NCBI RefSeq assembly: GCF_002929215.1
Contig: NZ_PJII01000023.1
Location: 1-64,000 of the forward strand
Length of the DNA stretch: 64,000 nucleotides
Source: Arthrobacter sp. ZGTC412
GTDB lineage: Bacteria > Actinomycetota > Actinomycetes > Actinomycetales > Micrococcaceae
Direction: 5' to 3'
Shown here: in pieces, positions 26,875 through 35,371 of the stretch
Position numbering within the stretch: position 1 is the first letter of the stretch
Layout of the letters: each line of letters begins with the position of its first letter
The notes under the pieces: model-generated
What the model was told of the DNA's origin: nothing
What the model saw: the letters and a program-made list of their open reading frames with translations, nothing else
Database searches by the model: none
Made by a program: the position numbers and the translations under genes

Positions 26875-28263
26875 TTAGCCGTAAATGGTTTCCTCGTCGT
26901 CGGATTCCTTGGAGATCCGGCGGCCGAGGTAGAGGCCCTCCAACGCGAGTTCGATGGCTGCGGCGCGCTGCCCCGGGCTTGTCGCCCCCAGGCGGCCGCT
27001 GATCTCGTCATAAAGCCGCGATCCGTTGAGGGACGGAAGGTTGTCGAGGAACTCCTGCGCCGTAACGTGTTCGCCGGTGGTGACGGTGGTGTGGCCGTCC
27101 AGCGCGGCGACAAGCGGACCAAGGTCAATGCCTTGATAATGCGCTCGCACGGCTTCAGCGGTGGCGGTGCGCAGGAGGTGGTCAAGCACAACCTGTTCCC
27201 GGCCTTCCTCGCCGGACTCGAACTCGATTTTGCCGGTGAGGACCTCCACGGCGGTGCCGAGGTCCACGATCCGCGCCACGGCCTCGCCCTCCCCGCGTAC
27301 GCTGGCACGGCGCAGGGCTGCGGCGGCGACGGTTTCGGCGCCCGCGATGCCGAACCGCGCTGAGACTCCCGAGGTCTGGTTTATCGCCGGGGAGTGCCGG
27401 AGCGCGCGGGTGTAGCGGGCGAGGATCTCGAGGATGACGGACGGAACGTCGGCCACGAGTTGCCCTTCCTGCCGGATCACCGCCACTTCGTCGTCCAGCT
27501 CTATCGGGTAGTGGGTGCGGATTTCGGCGCCGAACCGGTCCTTCAGGGGCGTGATGATCCGGCCGCGGTTGGTGTAGTCCTCCGGGTTGGCGGACGCGAC
27601 GACGAGCACGTCCAGCGGCAGCCGCAGTACGTAGCCGCGGATCTGAATATCGCGTTCCTCCATCACGTTGAGCATCGCCACCTGGATCCGCTCGGCGAGG
27701 TCGGGCAGCTCGTTGATGGCGATGATCCCGCGGTTGGAACGAGGGACCAGGCCGTAGTGGATGGTCTCCGGGTCGCCCAGGCGGCGGCCCTCGGCCACGC
27801 GCATCGGGTCCACGTCGCCGACGAGGTCTGCAACGGACGTGTCCGGCGTCGCGAGCTTCTCCACGTACCGCTCCGAGCGGTGGCGCCATGCCACCCGCAA
27901 CCGGTCCCCTTCGGTGAGGGCGCGGGCGCGGGACTGCTCGGTGATCGGCTCATAGGGGTGCTCGTTGAGTTCGGAGTCCTCGATCACTGGGGACCATTCG
28001 TCCAGGAGTCCGGCAAGTGTGCGTAGGAGCCGTGTTTTGCCCTGCCCCCGTTCGCCCAGCAGGACCACGTCGTGCCCTGCGATCAGGGCGCGCTCGAGCT
28101 GGGGAAGGACCGTGCGGCTGAAACCGAACAGCCCCGGCCATGGATCCCGGCCGCCGGCGAGCGCGGCGAGCAGGTTGTCGCGGATTTCGTGGCGCAGGTC
28201 CTTCTGGATATGGCCGGCGGCACGCAGTTCACCAACGGTGAAGATATCGGGTCGATCACTCAC
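26875..28263 (-). CDS. AAA ATPase of MoxR/ChlI type
   Basis: A 462-residue ATPase. Walker A is [18 protein letters not shown]; the Walker B region reads [16 protein letters not shown], with Asn where Asp is usual, as seen in this branch. The sensor parts follow: [26 protein letters not shown]-terminal helical bundle completes it. The start is GTG at 28263; GGAGGG is immediately upstream with short spacing, so the exact start is uncertain. Paired with the VWA protein; comparable pairs activate enzymes or remodel complexes. Confidence 0.9.
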   Translation of the reverse strand: MSDRPDIFTVGELRAAGHIQKDLRHEIRDNLLAALAGGRDPWPGLFGFSRTVLPQLERALIAGHDVVLLGERGQGKTRLLRTLAGLLDEWSPVIEDSELNEHPYEPITEQSRARALTEGDRLRVAWRHRSERYVEKLATPDTSVADLVGDVDPMRVAEGRRLGDPETIHYGLVPRSNRGIIAINELPDLAERIQVAMLNVMEERDIQIRGYVLRLPLDVLVVASANPEDYTNRGRIITPLKDRFGAEIRTHYPIELDDEVAVIRQEGQLVADVPSVILEILARYTRALRHSPAINQTSGVSARFGIAGAETVAAAALRRASVRGEGEAVARIVDLGTAVEVLTGKIEFESGEEGREQVVLDHLLRTATAEAVRAHYQGIDLGPLVAALDGHTTVTTGEHVTAQEFLDNLPSLNGSRLYDEISGRLGATSPGQRAAAIELALEGLYLGRRISKESDDEETIYG

Positions 28264-28353
28264 CCCTCCACGGTAGACCGACGTGTGCTGTGAATCGAGG
28301 AATTTCTTCGAACCGCCCCGCGCAGGCTGGTTGTCCCGCCTACGCTGTTGCTG

Positions 28354-28859
28354 ATGACTGGAACAATGCCACCAACGGAGCCTTCTCCTCCTGGTGCGCC
28401 ATGGGGAGACGCCCACAGCGGGAACGGTGCTGCCCGGGCCGGCGCCAGGGCTGTACCTGTCCGAGCGTGGCCGGACCCAGGCCCAACGGGTGGCGGACAG
28501 ACTGGACTGGGGCTGCGCTCGCCGAACTGGCCGCCTTGCCGCAGTGGCGGGCCGTTCAGCAAAGTCCGTCAACTTTCCGCTTCCCCAACGGTGAGAGCTT
28601 CACCGGGATGCAGGCGCGGATGGGGCATTCAAGTTGCTGCGCGCCGCACACCCCGGAGGCGTCGTCGTCTGCTTCTCCCACGCGGATCCCATCAAGGCCG
28701 CCGTCGCCGACGCCCTGGGAACGCATCTGGACCTGTTTCAGCGGATCGTGATCAGCCCTGCCTCTGTGTCCGGCCATTTCCTATGCTGATGGGCAGGCGC
28801 CTGCTGTACTGAAGGTGAATTCGACATCGGATCCCCTGAGCGGATTGAGGACGCCGTGA
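28354..28859 (+). pseudogene. Histidine phosphatase family protein (MSMEG_4193-type), degraded
   Basis: Pieces of one phosphatase occur in all three frames. ATG 28354 opens [11 protein letters not shown], then a frameshift leads to [14 protein letters not shown] (the RHG catalytic motif) and [18 protein letters not shown]. Next, in another frame, comes [17 protein letters not shown], then [14 protein letters not shown], then a third frame with [28 protein letters not shown], and a last shift to ISYADGQAPAVLKVN. A segment between RLDW and TGAAL is missing. Several independent lesions make this clearly a pseudogene. It shares a decaying unit with the SCO1664-like gene downstream. Confidence 0.88.
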
Positions 28860-28885
28860 AACGAGGCCCCCTGGATTGGGACAGG

Positions 28886-29388
28886 ATGAAAGAGTCCGCA
28901 GGTGCCGGCGCGGGAACTGACGCTGCTCGGAGAAGGACGGGTGGAACTGATCGCACGCATCCCTGGGGATCGGCTCGTTGCAATGGTTCGTGGCGTGCGA
29001 TTACCGGGAGCACTACTTCACCCTTTATGAGGACTCGCCGGAAACCCATGGCGCCCTGTCCCAGATCACGCTGTTCGACTTCATCACCAACAACACCGAC
29101 TGCAAAAGCGGACACGTACTGCGCGGCCACGATGGACGGGTATGGGGCATCGATCACGGGCTGTGCTTCGCCGCCGACTTCAAGCTGCGCACTGTCATCT
29201 GGGATTTCGCAGGCGAACCAATCCCTGTCTCCCTGCTGCAGGACATCACTGCCCTCGCGGAGGCCGTTCCTTCCGACGTCGCGGAGCTACTCGACGCCGC
29301 CGAAGTTGCTGCCCTGCAGCGACGGGTGCGGCGCGTGCTGCGGAACGGCATGCTGCCACATGACCCCACCGGCAGGCGCTACCCGTGA
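28886..29388 (+). pseudogene. SCO1664 family protein remnant
   Basis: The reading frames give an N-terminal fragment (PARELTLLGEGRVELIARIPG) and, after loss of about the middle half of the protein, the C-terminal part: YREHYFTLYEDSPETHGALS, then ITLFDFITNNTDCKSGHVLRG and WGIDHGLCFAADFKLRTVIWDF, and a proper ending LRNGMLPHDPTGRRYP. The conserved segment IDHGL fits this PI3K-fold-like family. A frame change occurs near 28990. In related genomes it lies with the histidine phosphatase and a DUF3090 gene; DUF3090 is absent here. Confidence 0.82.
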
Positions 29389-29482
29389 CCGCTCGTTTAG
29401 GACACCAGGCGGGCCCACGCAGCGAATCGACCTGCAGCTGTGCAGGACCCGCGCAAATAAGGGTTTCCTGGCTCGCATCCTT

Positions 29483-30151
29483 CTAGTCCAAGGTGCCGGT
29501 GTCGGTGGGGGCGGCCCGGTGATCCACCCCGGCTGTCAGTTGGTCGATCCGGTCAAGGGCCGAGTTGAGCTGCTGGACAGTCGTCCACAGAACTGGATGC
29601 TCTTCGCGGATCCCTTCGAGCGTGGCACCGGCGGATCGAAGCGTTGCGAGGTCAAAACTGACGTTCGTGCGCGCCCCAGTCACTGCAGCCCGGAGGGCAC
29701 CGAATGCGACGGTGACATCGGCGATGAGGGCCGGGTTCCCGTTGGAAGCGAGCCAGCTAAGGTCTTCAATGGCTGCCATGGCCCGTTCGCCCAGCACGGC
29801 CGATGCCTTCGCGGCGTTCACGGACGCGCGGTGGATCGCGTCGTCGCGCTCCTGCCCTGGTTCCAGGCGGAAAGCAGCACCGAACGCTTCGGAGGCGGCA
29901 GCGTCGTCGTCGGCCAGTTGAAGGGCGGCCTCTCGGAGTAAACGCGCACGCGCGTGGACGTCTGCGAGCTCCCCGCCCTGGTCCGGGCTTGGTTCTGTAT
30001 AGCCCGCCACCATGGACGCCAGTGACGCGGCGATGGCGAGCATGACGCCCGTTCCTGCCCCTCCGCCCGGCGAGCCCTTGGACTCTGCCAGTTCCTGCGT
30101 CCATTCCTCGACCGTTGAGCTTTGGGTTGTCACCGCTTCAGAATCAGCCAT
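29483..30151 (-). CDS. Cyclodeaminase/cyclohydrolase family protein
   Basis: A 222-residue protein of the formiminotransferase-cyclodeaminase C-terminal fold. Conserved features are WTQELAESKGSPGGGAGTGVMLAIAASLASMVA, VNAAKASAVLGERAMAAIEDLSWLASNGNPALIADV and an Ala-rich four-helix pattern. In the family it converts formimino-folate or acts on methenyl-folate, but isolated copies are of uncertain activity. It is alone, convergent to the SCO1664 remnant. Confidence 0.87.
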   Translation of the reverse strand: MADSEAVTTQSSTVEEWTQELAESKGSPGGGAGTGVMLAIAASLASMVAGYTEPSPDQGGELADVHARARLLREAALQLADDDAAASEAFGAAFRLEPGQERDDAIHRASVNAAKASAVLGERAMAAIEDLSWLASNGNPALIADVTVAFGALRAAVTGARTNVSFDLATLRSAGATLEGIREEHPVLWTTVQQLNSALDRIDQLTAGVDHRAAPTDTGTLD

Positions 30152-30524
30152 GGCACCTATTGTGCCCCCTCCTCAGTCGTTGGCTGGCGGCGGCACGGGA
30201 CGGCGATAGGCGGGTGATCAGCCGTTGTTGCCGTGTCGCGACATGCAGGACCTCGGTGTCCCGACGAAGTTGCCACGTTCGCAGCAGCCTCAACTGCAGA
30301 CGATAGCCGTCATTGCCCATGCGTACTCCCGAACTTCAGCGCGGGGCTGGAACAAATGCAACAACCACTTTCCGCAGTCTGTGCCGGACTGCCAAAGATC
30401 GGCGCCATTTGAAGGGGTTTCCGTCGCCACACTGCAGTAACGGCGGACGACTATCGTGACAGCCACGGCCCGGCGCCCTGGCCGCTGCAACGCACCGGTA
30501 ACGCGCACTGATCAAACCCAGGGC

Positions 30525-30650
30525 GAAGTTCCCTCGAGAAAGGGTGGAACGGCCAAATCTCCGTTCGAACTGGGCCGGACCGCGACGCACGAAATCGGCC
30601 ACTGGCTGGATCGGCGGCACATCGGGGGCGACGACCGCCGCTCCTGTTCA
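30525..30650 (+). pseudogene. Fragment of M43-type (pappalysin-like) zinc metalloprotease
   Basis: Only a short stretch is recognisable: [20 protein letters not shown] followed by [12 protein letters not shown]. This holds the complete metzincin zinc motif [11 protein letters not shown] (HExxHxxxxxH) in the sequence context typical of bacterial M43 proteases, where [12 protein letters not shown] and RHIWGDD recur. No signal peptide, propeptide or C-terminal part (Met-turn) can be found in the same or other frames nearby. The surrounding 580-bp interval has no intact gene. It looks like a relic of a secreted protease gene. Confidence 0.55.
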
Positions 30651-30729
30651 GCCCGCGCGATTACGCCTTCCGGCCAGCGCGGTGGCGGGACGCCCATCGG
30701 GGTTCGGGCAGACGGCCGCAATAACCCCG

Positions 30730-31617
30730 TCAGCCCTTCCGTTCCGCCCGGTACGTGCTGGGACTGACCCCGTGCATCCGCCGGAACTGGCGGGAGAAGT
30801 AGAACTGGTCGTTCAGCCCGATCTCGCGCCCCACCTCCGCCATTGTCAGGTCCGTGGTATCCAGCAGGAGCCGCGCCCGGGCCATCTTCAGGGCAGTATG
30901 GTGGGCAAGCACTCCCCCGCCGGTTGCCTCCCGGAACAGCTTGCTCAGCTGCGACGACGATACGCCCACTACTTTGGCCAGCTCTGGCAGCCGGATGGCA
31001 CCGTCCACCCTGTCCTCCAGGAACTTCATCGCCTGCTGTAGTGGGGTCCCCTGTTCGGGGAGCCTGCGGTCCACAGCCAGCGTAGTCAGCAGTTTCCAGG
31101 CCATCCCTGCCGTGGCCACCAGCCGGGCAGGCGACTGGTCCTGTTCCAGAGCCGTGATGATCTCGTCCAGCATGGCCGTCAGCCGGTCCACGGCCACCAG
31201 CGGAATAACGGGCCGGCCCGGATGCACTCCGCACTCCTCGACGAGCTCGGCGGCGTCGGAACCTCGGACGTGGCACCACCAGATCGTCCATGGGTCTTCT
31301 CCCGAGGCACCGTACGCATGTGCCTCCCCCTTTCCGCCGGGGATTACGACGGCGGTGGAATTGCCGACGTCGTACGGGGAACCGGCGACTTCCACCCACC
31401 CCGTTCCCGCGACGCAGAGGATAACGATGGTTTCCTCTGCGCCCTGCGGACGGTACCGCCCATGCGCCTCAGCAGCGGGAAAGACCCCCGCGTCGGTGAC
31501 GACGAGACGACGGGTGATTGGGCGGGTGAGTGCCTCTGCGACCAGCGGCCGCGGAACCACCACGAGCCGCTGGTTCTGGAACCCCGTTGCCCGCTCCAAG
31601 CCCGCTCCCTCCGTCAC
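30730..31617 (-). CDS. AraC family transcriptional regulator
   Basis: About 295 residues. An N-terminal cupin-type sensor ([18 protein letters not shown], then [14 protein letters not shown]) is followed by two C-terminal AraC helix-turn-helix motifs ([26 protein letters not shown] and [32 protein letters not shown]). It lies 31 bp downstream of the GH35 gene on the same strand, so it probably regulates that sugar cluster. The annotated GTG (31617) lacks a ribosome site; a TTG at 31599 is preceded by GGAGGGA and may be the true start. Confidence 0.92.
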   Translation of the reverse strand: MTEGAGLERATGFQNQRLVVVPRPLVAEALTRPITRRLVVTDAGVFPAAEAHGRYRPQGAEETIVILCVAGTGWVEVAGSPYDVGNSTAVVIPGGKGEAHAYGASGEDPWTIWWCHVRGSDAAELVEECGVHPGRPVIPLVAVDRLTAMLDEIITALEQDQSPARLVATAGMAWKLLTTLAVDRRLPEQGTPLQQAMKFLEDRVDGAIRLPELAKVVGVSSSQLSKLFREATGGGVLAHHTALKMARARLLLDTTDLTMAEVGREIGLNDQFYFSRQFRRMHGVSPSTYRAERKG

Positions 31618-31648
31618 GAAACGTCCATACTATGCCGGAAGGATTCGG

Positions 31649-34039
31649 TCAGGCGGGATTTTCATGCCACGGCGTCCAGTGGAGCAGCTCCACTTTATCC
31701 AGGGCGGCCAGGTCACCGTCCAGCGAGTCACGCCGGTGCTGGGCTGCCAGCGGCAGCCCCACCTTCGCGTTCTTCGGGAGCGGAAGGATCTGAAGCTGGA
31801 GCTCCGAGCCGGGGCGGATGCCGGCGTCGTGCGTGTCAATGACCCACGGGGAACCGTCCCAGAAGCGGTCGGCAACCAATGAGCCGTCAACGAGCAGCCG
31901 GGCAACGTCGCCGGCCCACTCGATCTCCAGTTCCGAATGCCCGGCCTCGGCAAGGTATCCCGCCGTCGTCAGGTCGATCTTGTAAACCTCCGCCAGTTCC
32001 TCGATGGCGGCATCATTGGGGGCGGCCGCCCGGCCGGCCAGGGAACCGAAGGAAGCAGGGACGGGTTTTGCGGCACGGATCCCTTCTGCACTGAGTGCCA
32101 CCCGCACGCGTGCAGGCTGCATCGCCGCCGCGTCGACGTCCTCGAACTGGGCGGTCCCACTCGCGTACCGCCGAACGGAAGGAGATCCGAGCGACCTCCC
32201 GGCCAGGAGCCCATCCGCACCGACCCAGAGCGGGTCTACCGACAGGGCCAGATCCCGTCCACGCGGTGTGTCCAAAACCCACGCCTGGTCGGCCAGCTCA
32301 GGCGGCAGGACGAGGATATTCAAGGAACCTTCCGGGGACTTCGCGGTCAGGGTTACTGGGTGTGTGGCATCGATGGCGTACGCGTTGCCACCCAAGGCAG
32401 AAGCAGGCCCTTCAAGCGTTGTTCCCTCCGGCAGGCACAACTGCGGCGATATTCCGGCCTCGGCAGCGAGAACCAGGGTTGGTAAGGATTCCGGAGCCAA
32501 CAGGGTCAGCGGTGACGCCGTGGCCCAGTTGAGGCGCACTCCCGCTATTTCGAGATTCACCGGCCAGGCGGCGATGGTTCCGGCGGGGATGGAGACGGGT
32601 TTGCTGGGGAAGGTCACCCTGTCCTCGCCGATTGACAGGCTGAACTGCGCTGCGGCGAAGGCGGGCAGCGGGATATGGGGCTGGTGCCAGGTGATGAACA
32701 CAAACCCTGAGTACCCGTCCGAGCGCATCGCCCACCGGAGCGTCTCCGAATCCTCGATGCCGGCCGGCACCTGGTCCGGGAGGGTCGACGGCATCGGTGC
32801 CAAACGGTCGCCGAAGGCGGCAAGGAAGGCGTGCTGCTTGCGCAGCAGGCCGAAGCTGGGAGCCGGCCTGCCGGTAGCGCCGATGGGGGCGTGGAAGTCG
32901 TAGTCGAACACCGGTAGATCGTTCGGGTAGCCCGTTGCCTGGGATTCCTGCAGGCCGCCGGGAGGATTCGTGCCGCCGGTGAACATGTAGTAGCCCTGCC
33001 AGCCGGAGCCGCTGCCGATCTTGTTGTTGGCCACGGCGGCCACATCCCTGCCCTTGGGCCACGGCCTGCGCTGATACGCCGTCGCCATGCCGCCGGTCAG
33101 CTCACACGTGGCCGCCGGGTAGAGGGCGGACGGCGAGCGCGGTGATGCTGCATCGCTGCCGGAGAAGTGCTGGCGGAGGTCGGCGCCGATGCCGGGGTCG
33201 TCCCACTGGTGGCTGAAGAAGTAGTGCTGCCGGAACGTGGGGTCCCAGGGGGCATCGGCGTCCACCCAGAAACCGTCACCATAGCCGCCGAAGACCGGCA
33301 GGACCTCATCTTCAGGGATATCAGCTCCGCCCCAGGCAGTCGCCGTCCAGATCGGGGCGCTGAGTCCGGCCGAGCGGGCCAGCTTCTTGAGCACGGTGAT
33401 GTGTCCGGGCTGGTCGTAAAGTTCATTTTCCAGCTGGATGCCAACCACGTTGCTGTCCGGGCCGGTCAGCCCGCGCAGTTCCCCGCCCAGGCGGTTAAAC
33501 CAGCGCTCCACCAGGGCCAGGTAGGCGGGATCATTTGTGCGGTGTTCGACGGCGGCCGCCTGCACCCAGTCCGGGAAGCCGCCATTGCGGACCTCGCCGT
33601 GCGCCCACGGCCCGATGCGCAGAACCACGTCCAAGCCAAGAGAGTCGCACAGCCGGACGAACGCGGCCACGTCCAGGTTGCCGTCGAAGCGCGCCGCACC
33701 CTCGGATCGTTCGTGGTGGATCCAGAAGACATAACAGGCGACTACTGTGATGCCGCCGGCCTTCATCAGCCGCAGCCGCTCTTCCCAGCGGCTCCGGGGC
33801 AGCCTGCTGAAGTGGATTTCGCCTGACACCGGCACCGCGGGACGGCCCGCGCATTCGATGTAGTGGCTGGTGAGCCGCCACCTGCTGTGCGGGTCCTCGG
33901 TGTTGCTCATGGGCGGGAACTGCTGGCCCAGTTCGTGGGGCCGGTGGGTTGCCTTCAGGAATTGGACGCTGCCCGCTTCTTCGAGGGGGCCCTGTTGTTC
34001 GAGGGTGCTGTGTTCGAGAATGCTGTGATCAAAGCGCAT
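31649..34039 (-). CDS. Glycoside hydrolase family 35-type beta-galactosidase
   Basis: About 796 residues. The TIM-barrel begins VPVSGEIHFSRLPRSRWEERL and KAGGITVVACYVFWIHHE. The acid/base Glu lies in VVGIQLENELYDQPGHI, and a nucleophile candidate is the Glu in ATCELTGGMATAY. No signal peptide, so intracellular. An internal ATG at 33910 may be the real start: the first 43 residues lack similarity. Acts presumably on beta-galactosides imported by an unknown transporter. Downstream of the cellulase-like gene (12-bp gap) and upstream of the AraC regulator. Confidence 0.9.
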   Translation of the reverse strand: MRFDHSILEHSTLEQQGPLEEAGSVQFLKATHRPHELGQQFPPMSNTEDPHSRWRLTSHYIECAGRPAVPVSGEIHFSRLPRSRWEERLRLMKAGGITVVACYVFWIHHERSEGAARFDGNLDVAAFVRLCDSLGLDVVLRIGPWAHGEVRNGGFPDWVQAAAVEHRTNDPAYLALVERWFNRLGGELRGLTGPDSNVVGIQLENELYDQPGHITVLKKLARSAGLSAPIWTATAWGGADIPEDEVLPVFGGYGDGFWVDADAPWDPTFRQHYFFSHQWDDPGIGADLRQHFSGSDAASPRSPSALYPAATCELTGGMATAYQRRPWPKGRDVAAVANNKIGSGSGWQGYYMFTGGTNPPGGLQESQATGYPNDLPVFDYDFHAPIGATGRPAPSFGLLRKQHAFLAAFGDRLAPMPSTLPDQVPAGIEDSETLRWAMRSDGYSGFVFITWHQPHIPLPAFAAAQFSLSIGEDRVTFPSKPVSIPAGTIAAWPVNLEIAGVRLNWATASPLTLLAPESLPTLVLAAEAGISPQLCLPEGTTLEGPASALGGNAYAIDATHPVTLTAKSPEGSLNILVLPPELADQAWVLDTPRGRDLALSVDPLWVGADGLLAGRSLGSPSVRRYASGTAQFEDVDAAAMQPARVRVALSAEGIRAAKPVPASFGSLAGRAAAPNDAAIEELAEVYKIDLTTAGYLAEAGHSELEIEWAGDVARLLVDGSLVADRFWDGSPWVIDTHDAGIRPGSELQLQILPLPKNAKVGLPLAAQHRRDSLDGDLAALDKVELLHWTPWHENPA

Positions 34040-34051
34040 GTGTGGATTCTT

Positions 34052-35371
34052 TCAGCTGGCAGCGGCGGCGAGGATGAGGCTGTTCATGCGGCGTTGCCAC
34101 ACCTCGTCGGCCCACATCGGGTGATGCGGAGCCGCGTTGGAACATAGGACCATGCCCCACACTCCGTGGTTCAGCGCCGTGCGGATGCCGCATTCGGCAA
34201 GGTCCCGTCCAATGGGCCCTTCCTCGAACGTGCCGTGGAGCGGGGTGTAGCCGATCCATCCCTCGCCAACCACCGCGGGGACCTTTTTCCAACGGGCCCA
34301 CGCAGCAATGGCGCTGACGCGCGACTCGATCTCCCGCCGCATCACCTCCCGGTACGTCCCGTATTCGTTGTAGAGCCACGCGTCCCAGGTGTCCGGGTCA
34401 ATCCAGTCGTAGCCGTAGAACATCTGGTCGGTCACCACGGTGGCACGGTACTTCCAGTCGGCCAGGCGTCCGTACTCCGCAACCGACGGCGCGTCGGGCC
34501 GCAGAAGGGCAGACAGGGCCTGATTGGGGAAGCCGAAAGTCCCGTCAGAGCGGACGTCGATCTGCTGCTGCAGCGCGTCCAGCACTCCGTAACTGTAGAC
34601 GTGGAACTGCGCCGCGCCGAGGCCGTCGGCCATGGCGTGCATGGCCAGGTGGGGAGGTTTGCCATAGCTGGCGGTAACCAGCAGGTCCGGATGCAGCGAG
34701 CGGAGCCGGTGCAGCTGCTCGGTGCCACCGTCGGCGAGCGCTGGCAGGATGGAAAAGTCCACCTCGTTGTGCAATTCCACCAAGGCGATGCGTTCCCGGT
34801 GACCGGCTGCAGTAAGCGCCCCGATGAGCCGGTCCCAAGCGTCCGCCAGGACCCGGTACCTGCCATGGAGCGGGACGGCGTCGATGGCGTCAAACCATGC
34901 CGGCGTGCCCGCGAAGACCGTCGACTGCTGGTATTCCCAGCTGGCCAGGATGACAACGAGTCCGTGCCGGGCGGCGGCCTCGAAGAGATCCAGGAGCCGC
35001 TCCTGCAGGTTGAGGCGATAGCCTCCGGGGGCGTCGTACCAGCGCGTGCCCCTGCCGTAAAACCCGCCGTCCGGCGACTTCCCGAGCCCCTCAATCTCCA
35101 GATCAGTGGCCAGGCCGTCGAGGCCAAGGTTGCCGAAAAGCAGCAGCGGGGCGGCGCAGATCCGGATGGTGTTGTACCCGAGCTCTGCCGCCTTCGCGCA
35201 GGCGGCGTCCAGGTCGGCGTACGGGCCGCCGTCCTCTGCGCGGGTGTACCAGGAGAAGTCCCAGAGGCTGATGGTCAGGCGTGCTGGAAGGTGCGACGGC
35301 GGCGCTCCCGTCAGGGAGGCAGTGTCACTGTCGATCGCTCCGGACCCGAGATATCTCGGTTCTTCGGTCAC
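34052..35371 (-). CDS. Cellulase-like glycoside hydrolase family protein
   Basis: A 439-residue TIM-barrel-like protein of the cellulase-like type (Pfam Cellulase-like). Conserved pieces are LTISLWDFSWYTRAEDGGPYADLDAA, TIRICAAPLLLFG, VVILASWEYQQS, VELHNEVDFSI and the late acid VPAVVGEGWIGYTPLHGTF. NEVD and GEGW hold candidate catalytic Glu residues. No signal peptide, thus cytoplasmic. The start overlaps the end of the DUF5107 gene by 4 bp; it is followed by the GH35 gene. Substrate unknown. Confidence 0.85.
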   Translation of the reverse strand: MTEEPRYLGSGAIDSDTASLTGAPPSHLPARLTISLWDFSWYTRAEDGGPYADLDAACAKAAELGYNTIRICAAPLLLFGNLGLDGLATDLEIEGLGKSPDGGFYGRGTRWYDAPGGYRLNLQERLLDLFEAAARHGLVVILASWEYQQSTVFAGTPAWFDAIDAVPLHGRYRVLADAWDRLIGALTAAGHRERIALVELHNEVDFSILPALADGGTEQLHRLRSLHPDLLVTASYGKPPHLAMHAMADGLGAAQFHVYSYGVLDALQQQIDVRSDGTFGFPNQALSALLRPDAPSVAEYGRLADWKYRATVVTDQMFYGYDWIDPDTWDAWLYNEYGTYREVMRREIESRVSAIAAWARWKKVPAVVGEGWIGYTPLHGTFEEGPIGRDLAECGIRTALNHGVWGMVLCSNAAPHHPMWADEVWQRRMNSLILAAAAS

